DNA of 64,000 nucleotides from Monocercomonoides exilis (taxonomy: Eukaryota; Preaxostyla; Oxymonadida; Polymastigidae): NCBI GenBank assembly GCA_001643675.2, contig LSRY02000057.1:374501-438500 (forward strand), written 5' to 3'. Below are positions 60,261 through 64,000 of this stretch, piece after piece. The position numbers and the translations under genes were made by a program. Below the pieces are notes generated by a model that saw only the letters and a list, made by a program, of their open reading frames with translations, was not told the DNA's origin and ran no database searches. Numbering within the stretch: position 1 is the stretch's first letter; each line of letters begins with the position of its first letter.

Positions 60261-62229
60261 TAATTCGGATCAATGTTTCTTTTGTTTAATTTAATTCAAT
60301 GATGACATAATTAGCATGAGCCACTTCACCTTTCTTCCTCTCGACTTCTCTTTATATTCACAGGTTGTCCTTTTATCTTCCTTTTCCATATTTCCTTCTC
60401 TTCCAAACAATCTCTTCTATTTTTGGTTTATTAACAGATCCTCCTAATTTAGGGATCATTTTATTCTACGTTTGAGCCTTAACAACTTGAACAACTATTG
60501 TCCAATAACCAATTGTTTGATTTGAAACACCTGCCAAAAAAATAGAATTGTTTCGGTTCGAACCCGATCCAGTCGCATTAAAGAATCTGCAAAACAATAT
60601 ATATCGGAAGTTTTATTTTGGAAAATTCTGAATTCTTAAATATAGAGGTTATTTTTTTCTGCATGTTTGATACCAAAGATATGAGAATCTTCTATTTCCT
60701 CCCTTGTTCTCCTCTTGTTTCTGCACTAATGTCAACCCTTAGCAGCGAACTTTTGAATACGTTTGAAAAACCAATTTCATGTTTCTTCTTTTCAAATAAA
60801 ATTGGTATTCAATTCATATACAGTTTTTATTAAACTTAATCAGATCTGCCATCAAATTCTTTTCATCCCAAACAATTAATTAAAATTTTTTTCTCCAAAT
60901 TTTAATAAACAATGAAAAAATAATTCCCGATTGCTGGAAATTTGCTAAATATGTTAATAAATAATGAAAATGACTTTGAGAATTGTTTTTTCTGATGTGT
61001 AAGGAAAAGATTTTTTATTATCATAAACTGCTTTTGATCATTTATAAAACTTCAACAAATCAACAAAATTTCTTATTTTTGTGAACTTTATCATTTTTCC
61101 CCCCGGTCCTTTGGTTTTTTGGTCTTTTGTTTTTTGATTCAACTATAAGTTATTATCCTATCCAATCGCAATGTTCCCGTTGATCATAAATGGCATGTCT
61201 TCTGATAATATATATAGTTTTTTCCTCCAACAAACAACGTGATTTCAACATATTCTCACAGTTGAAGAATCCAGGTTGGTTTTGAGATAAAAATTTTGGA
61301 ATTTTTTGGCATATGATAACTTTACGTAGTCGTTGAAATGTTCACAAAATTTTGAAACATTAATTAAATGTCATTTAATCGAATAAGTAAAACACATATC
61401 GCATAGAATTTTTGGTTTTTAATCTGACATTTTTTTATAAAATAAAATATGATAAAGTTAAATATTGTGGGAGTTATCAATTTTTGAAAAGATGAAAAAA
61501 TGGAAGTTTCGCATTTAGGCTGTGTATTTAATAAAGCATTTAATAAAATGAAAGATATAATAATAAAAATAAAATTAAAAACAAGATTTTACTTTGAAGA
61601 TTTCGGAATAATGAATAGTTAAAATATTTGCATATAAAAATAAAAAATATTTAGGGTGTTTTTTTATAAAAAAATAAGCAGATAAATATTTGAAAATTTT
61701 TTTTATTTTCGAAGCAATTTGTTTTTTATTAATCATTTAATACGCAACAAAAATAAAAATATAAACTACAAACATATCCTCATTGACTACGTTAAGTTAT
61801 CATTAGCCAATTTTTTGTTTTTTCAATAACCAGTTAACGAAAACCTCATAACCAAGAATTTATTCGCTTTTTCTTTTGTTTGTTTCAAATATTCTTTCGA
61901 AAATTTTTTTTCAAATTACTCCCATATTTGGAGTATATCACAAAAAAGACAGTATAATTTCATAAAAAATAATTATGTAATTGATTATTGAAAAACAGAA
62001 AATTGATTTTGTTGAAAAAACATTCCATATTAATGAAAAGAAGAAAAAGAAGAACAATGAATAGAAAAATTTTCAAAAATAGACAAAGAAATTTATTTGT
62101 TCATTAACAATGAAATGATATCGAAAGAATTGCAAATTGAACAAAATCGAATGATCATTTTTCAAAAACTCAAAGAGTTGATATTTAATTTCAAAATATG
62201 GTTTGATCAATCTTTTTTATATTTCCAGA
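60261..62229. other. Gene-free AT-rich region upstream of the second surface-protein gene
   Basis: No coding exon, RNA gene or complete mobile element recognised over about 2 kb. A short segment at 60555-60576 (CGAACCCGATCCAGTCGCATT) resembles the inner part of the pogo TIR and might be a leftover end. A C/T-rich run lies around 61093-61135. The last bases (ATATTTCCAG) sit directly before the ATG of the next gene. Confidence 0.5.
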
Positions 62230-64000
62230 ATGAATACTGTTGCTTTGATTGAATGTTTGATTATTTTAGTATTCGGAACAAATGCGATTGAAGAAACAAG
62301 TAAGGAATACACTTTATTCCATGTTCTTATTTCATCAAAAAGTCATATTTTGGAGAAATGGAGTATTGTTCAAATGTTATGTGAAATACATAACTCATCA
62401 GTCGAATTCAAGGGGATATTGTTTGAAGGAGCAGATGATTTTGTAACTTTCGATATTGGAGCTAAATCATTCCTGCAACTTGATGACTGCATGTTGATGA
62501 GAAAAAGAGGTTTCAATAAACATTTTGTCTTCAATGAAGGGACATGTGAATTGACAAACACCACTTTGAACATCGAAAAAAGAGACTATAATTGTGATAT
62601 GACAATGATGAGTCTTGTGAAGATGGAAGGAGATGATTCATCGCTGCTTGTAAGAAACAGTGAGTGGAAGAACATTGTGTTTTGTGGGAGTGGAAGCATT
62701 TTGAGAAGTGGAAAAGGAAGTTTTGAAGGAATCAAAAACTGTGTTTTTTCAAACATCACAATGAAATTCATTAAAACTGATGAAATGACATTTGAGAAAG
62801 TGACAATGATGAAAATGAGCATTACGGAGGATTGCAGTGTTGAAAGTTCGATGAATGTGCTGGAGGGAGGGATTGTGAGTGGAACAGAAGGATCCATTGC
62901 ATTTTCTTGCAACAATTGCACATTCTTCAACAATAAAAGAGTGGATTGGAGAATGGGAAATACAGAAAGAAATTCAACCACAGAAACACAGACATATAAG
63001 AATGCTGAATGGAATGAATGCTCAGCTTCTTGTGGAGGGGCACTGTATGTGCATGACAATTCAAGTGCTACGCTGACTGTTGAGAATTCCTCTTTAGTGA
63101 AATGCAATGCAACTTCAACGAAAGGAGGAGGAATTTATGCATTTAATATTGCAAAATGTTCATTAAAATCTTGTTTTTTTGAAAAATGTATATGTTTCAA
63201 GGAAGATGGAGGGAGTGTTGAAATGGAAGGAATTACGATGCAAGTATTTGTTGAGAATAGCAAATTCAAAGATGGGTGGGCTTTCGACGATGCTGGAGGG
63301 CTTTGCGTTTGGAGATGCAAAACAATAAATTCAAACGATTGCATTTTGGATTGTCTTTTTTCTAATTGCAGCGGGCATAATTCTCAAAACACTGATGGAG
63401 GAGCATTGATTCTTTGGAGTATGGTTGAAAAAATTATAATAAAAAATTGTTTTTTTCGAGATTGTCAGTCTTTATATCATGGTGGTGGACTCAGTCTTCA
63501 AACCGTCGGATTTGGAGGAGAATTGATTTGGTTTTGCATTTTTCACAACAACTCAGCAACATATGGAAATGATATTTTTGTGGAGGATAACTCCACAAAT
63601 TCTCAAGTTGCTTTCTGTTATTCGACACGAATAGAAGGAGTAAGATATTACGCAGGAGGAGATAAAAGTTATTGGCTTCCAAACAATGGAGGGAGAAAAA
63701 GATTTGTTGCTTCAGTTCAAACACAGCCAAATGCAAAAGACACATTCAGCTGTGGATTGAATGAAAGCTGCTCATGCTTCACAATCAGCCATTGCCTTTC
63801 CCAAATGATTTCTGGATTTGTGGAGGAAATCAAGGTGTTGAGTGGAACAGTTGTGGAAGGAAAAGGAGTTGATATTGGGGAGAAAACAATCTTTGTGAAT
63901 GGAGTTTCTCCAGCTGGCTCAGCCATTGAAACACAATTTGAATCAAATGGACTGAGCCTGTTTTGCGTTGGAACAGGGGAGTTGACTGTGAGTGATCTGT
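62230..64000 (+). CDS. Second giant surface protein (paralogue of 346-8103), 5' part only
   Basis: An open frame runs from ATG 62230 to the window end without a stop (590 codons), so the gene is truncated by the window. It starts with a signal peptide (MNTVALIECLIILVFGTNA). The strongest match to the first gene is SCGGALYVHDNSSATLTVE with KGGGIYAFNIAKC, which aligns with QGGALYVHDNENAILRVE and RGGGIYALNIAEC there. The first Cys module (TQPNAKDTFSCGLNES) is nearly identical to its counterpart at about 1950-1995. Beta-helix motifs GGAL, FxNC and NNSA recur. By analogy the missing part should contain further modules, a TM and a kinase-like tail; that is inference. Unlike the first gene, no intron is obvious after the signal peptide, although GTAAGG at 62302 could be a donor. 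Confidence 0.85.
   Translation, partial: MNTVALIECLIILVFGTNAIEETSKEYTLFHVLISSKSHILEKWSIVQMLCEIHNSSVEFKGILFEGADDFVTFDIGAKSFLQLDDCMLMRKRGFNKHFVFNEGTCELTNTTLNIEKRDYNCDMTMMSLVKMEGDDSSLLVRNSEWKNIVFCGSGSILRSGKGSFEGIKNCVFSNITMKFIKTDEMTFEKVTMMKMSITEDCSVESSMNVLEGGIVSGTEGSIAFSCNNCTFFNNKRVDWRMGNTERNSTTETQTYKNAEWNECSASCGGALYVHDNSSATLTVENSSLVKCNATSTKGGGIYAFNIAKCSLKSCFFEKCICFKEDGGSVEMEGITMQVFVENSKFKDGWAFDDAGGLCVWRCKTINSNDCILDCLFSNCSGHNSQNTDGGALILWSMVEKIIIKNCFFRDCQSLYHGGGLSLQTVGFGGELIWFCIFHNNSATYGNDIFVEDNSTNSQVAFCYSTRIEGVRYYAGGDKSYWLPNNGGRKRFVASVQTQPNAKDTFSCGLNESCSCFTISHCLSQMISGFVEEIKVLSGTVVEGKGVDIGEKTIFVNGVSPAGSAIETQFESNGLSLFCVGTGELTVSDL

Overview
This window is nuclear DNA of a unicellular eukaryote. Genes are interrupted by short GT-AG introns, background composition is AT-rich, and the recognisable genes are typically eukaryotic: UPF2, NOT1, ADF/cofilin, an equilibrative nucleoside transporter, a DENN/AFI1-type protein, an SR splicing factor and a probable augmin subunit. 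Both ends carry members of a family of huge cysteine- and glycine-rich surface proteins with repeated beta-helix motifs, and the complete one has one membrane span and a decayed kinase-like tail. Families of this kind, very long Ser and Glu tracts and frequent short introns suggest a metamonad, possibly an oxymonad such as Monocercomonoides. That placement is inference; no rRNA or other direct marker is present. The genetic code appears standard, because a 14-kb exon has no in-frame TAA or TAG. However, every gene ending in TAA or TAG has an in-frame TGA within five codons.

Layout: (1) 346-8103, complete surface protein gene. (2) 8104-15390, a transposon graveyard: a mariner-like element from 9178, carrying a 255-bp MITE with ACAT duplications, abuts a 4.6-kb tyrosine-recombinase element (9921-14513). 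That element has 60-bp terminal inverted repeats and an internal copy of both ends joined together, which is the hallmark of DIRS-type elements. (3) 15391-39090, an mRNA-decay block: UPF2 (+), a probable HAUS1 (-), and a giant NOT1 (+) divergent from HAUS1. (4) 39091-44481, gene-free AT-rich DNA with a 965-bp palindromic mariner-type element, a 58-nt poly(A) run and two foldback elements. (5) 44482-56608, cofilin (-), nucleoside transporter (-), DENN/AFI1-like protein (+) and an RS2Z-type SR protein (-). (6) 56609-62229, non-coding DNA with a decayed 2.6-kb pogo/Tigger transposon bounded by TIRs and TA duplications. (7) 62230-64000, the 5' part of a second surface protein gene, cut by the window end.

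UPF2 (nonsense-mediated decay) and NOT1 (CCR4-NOT deadenylase scaffold) both act in cytoplasmic mRNA turnover and both carry MIF4G domains. They and the DENN protein are inflated by poly-Ser, poly-Glu and Lys/Glu tracts while their folded domains stay recognisable. The most interesting points are the DIRS-like element whose catalytic tyrosine lies just behind an in-frame TAG, the TGA back-up behind all TAA/TAG stops, the surface receptor-like proteins with pseudokinase tails, and the well-resolved nested transposon history.
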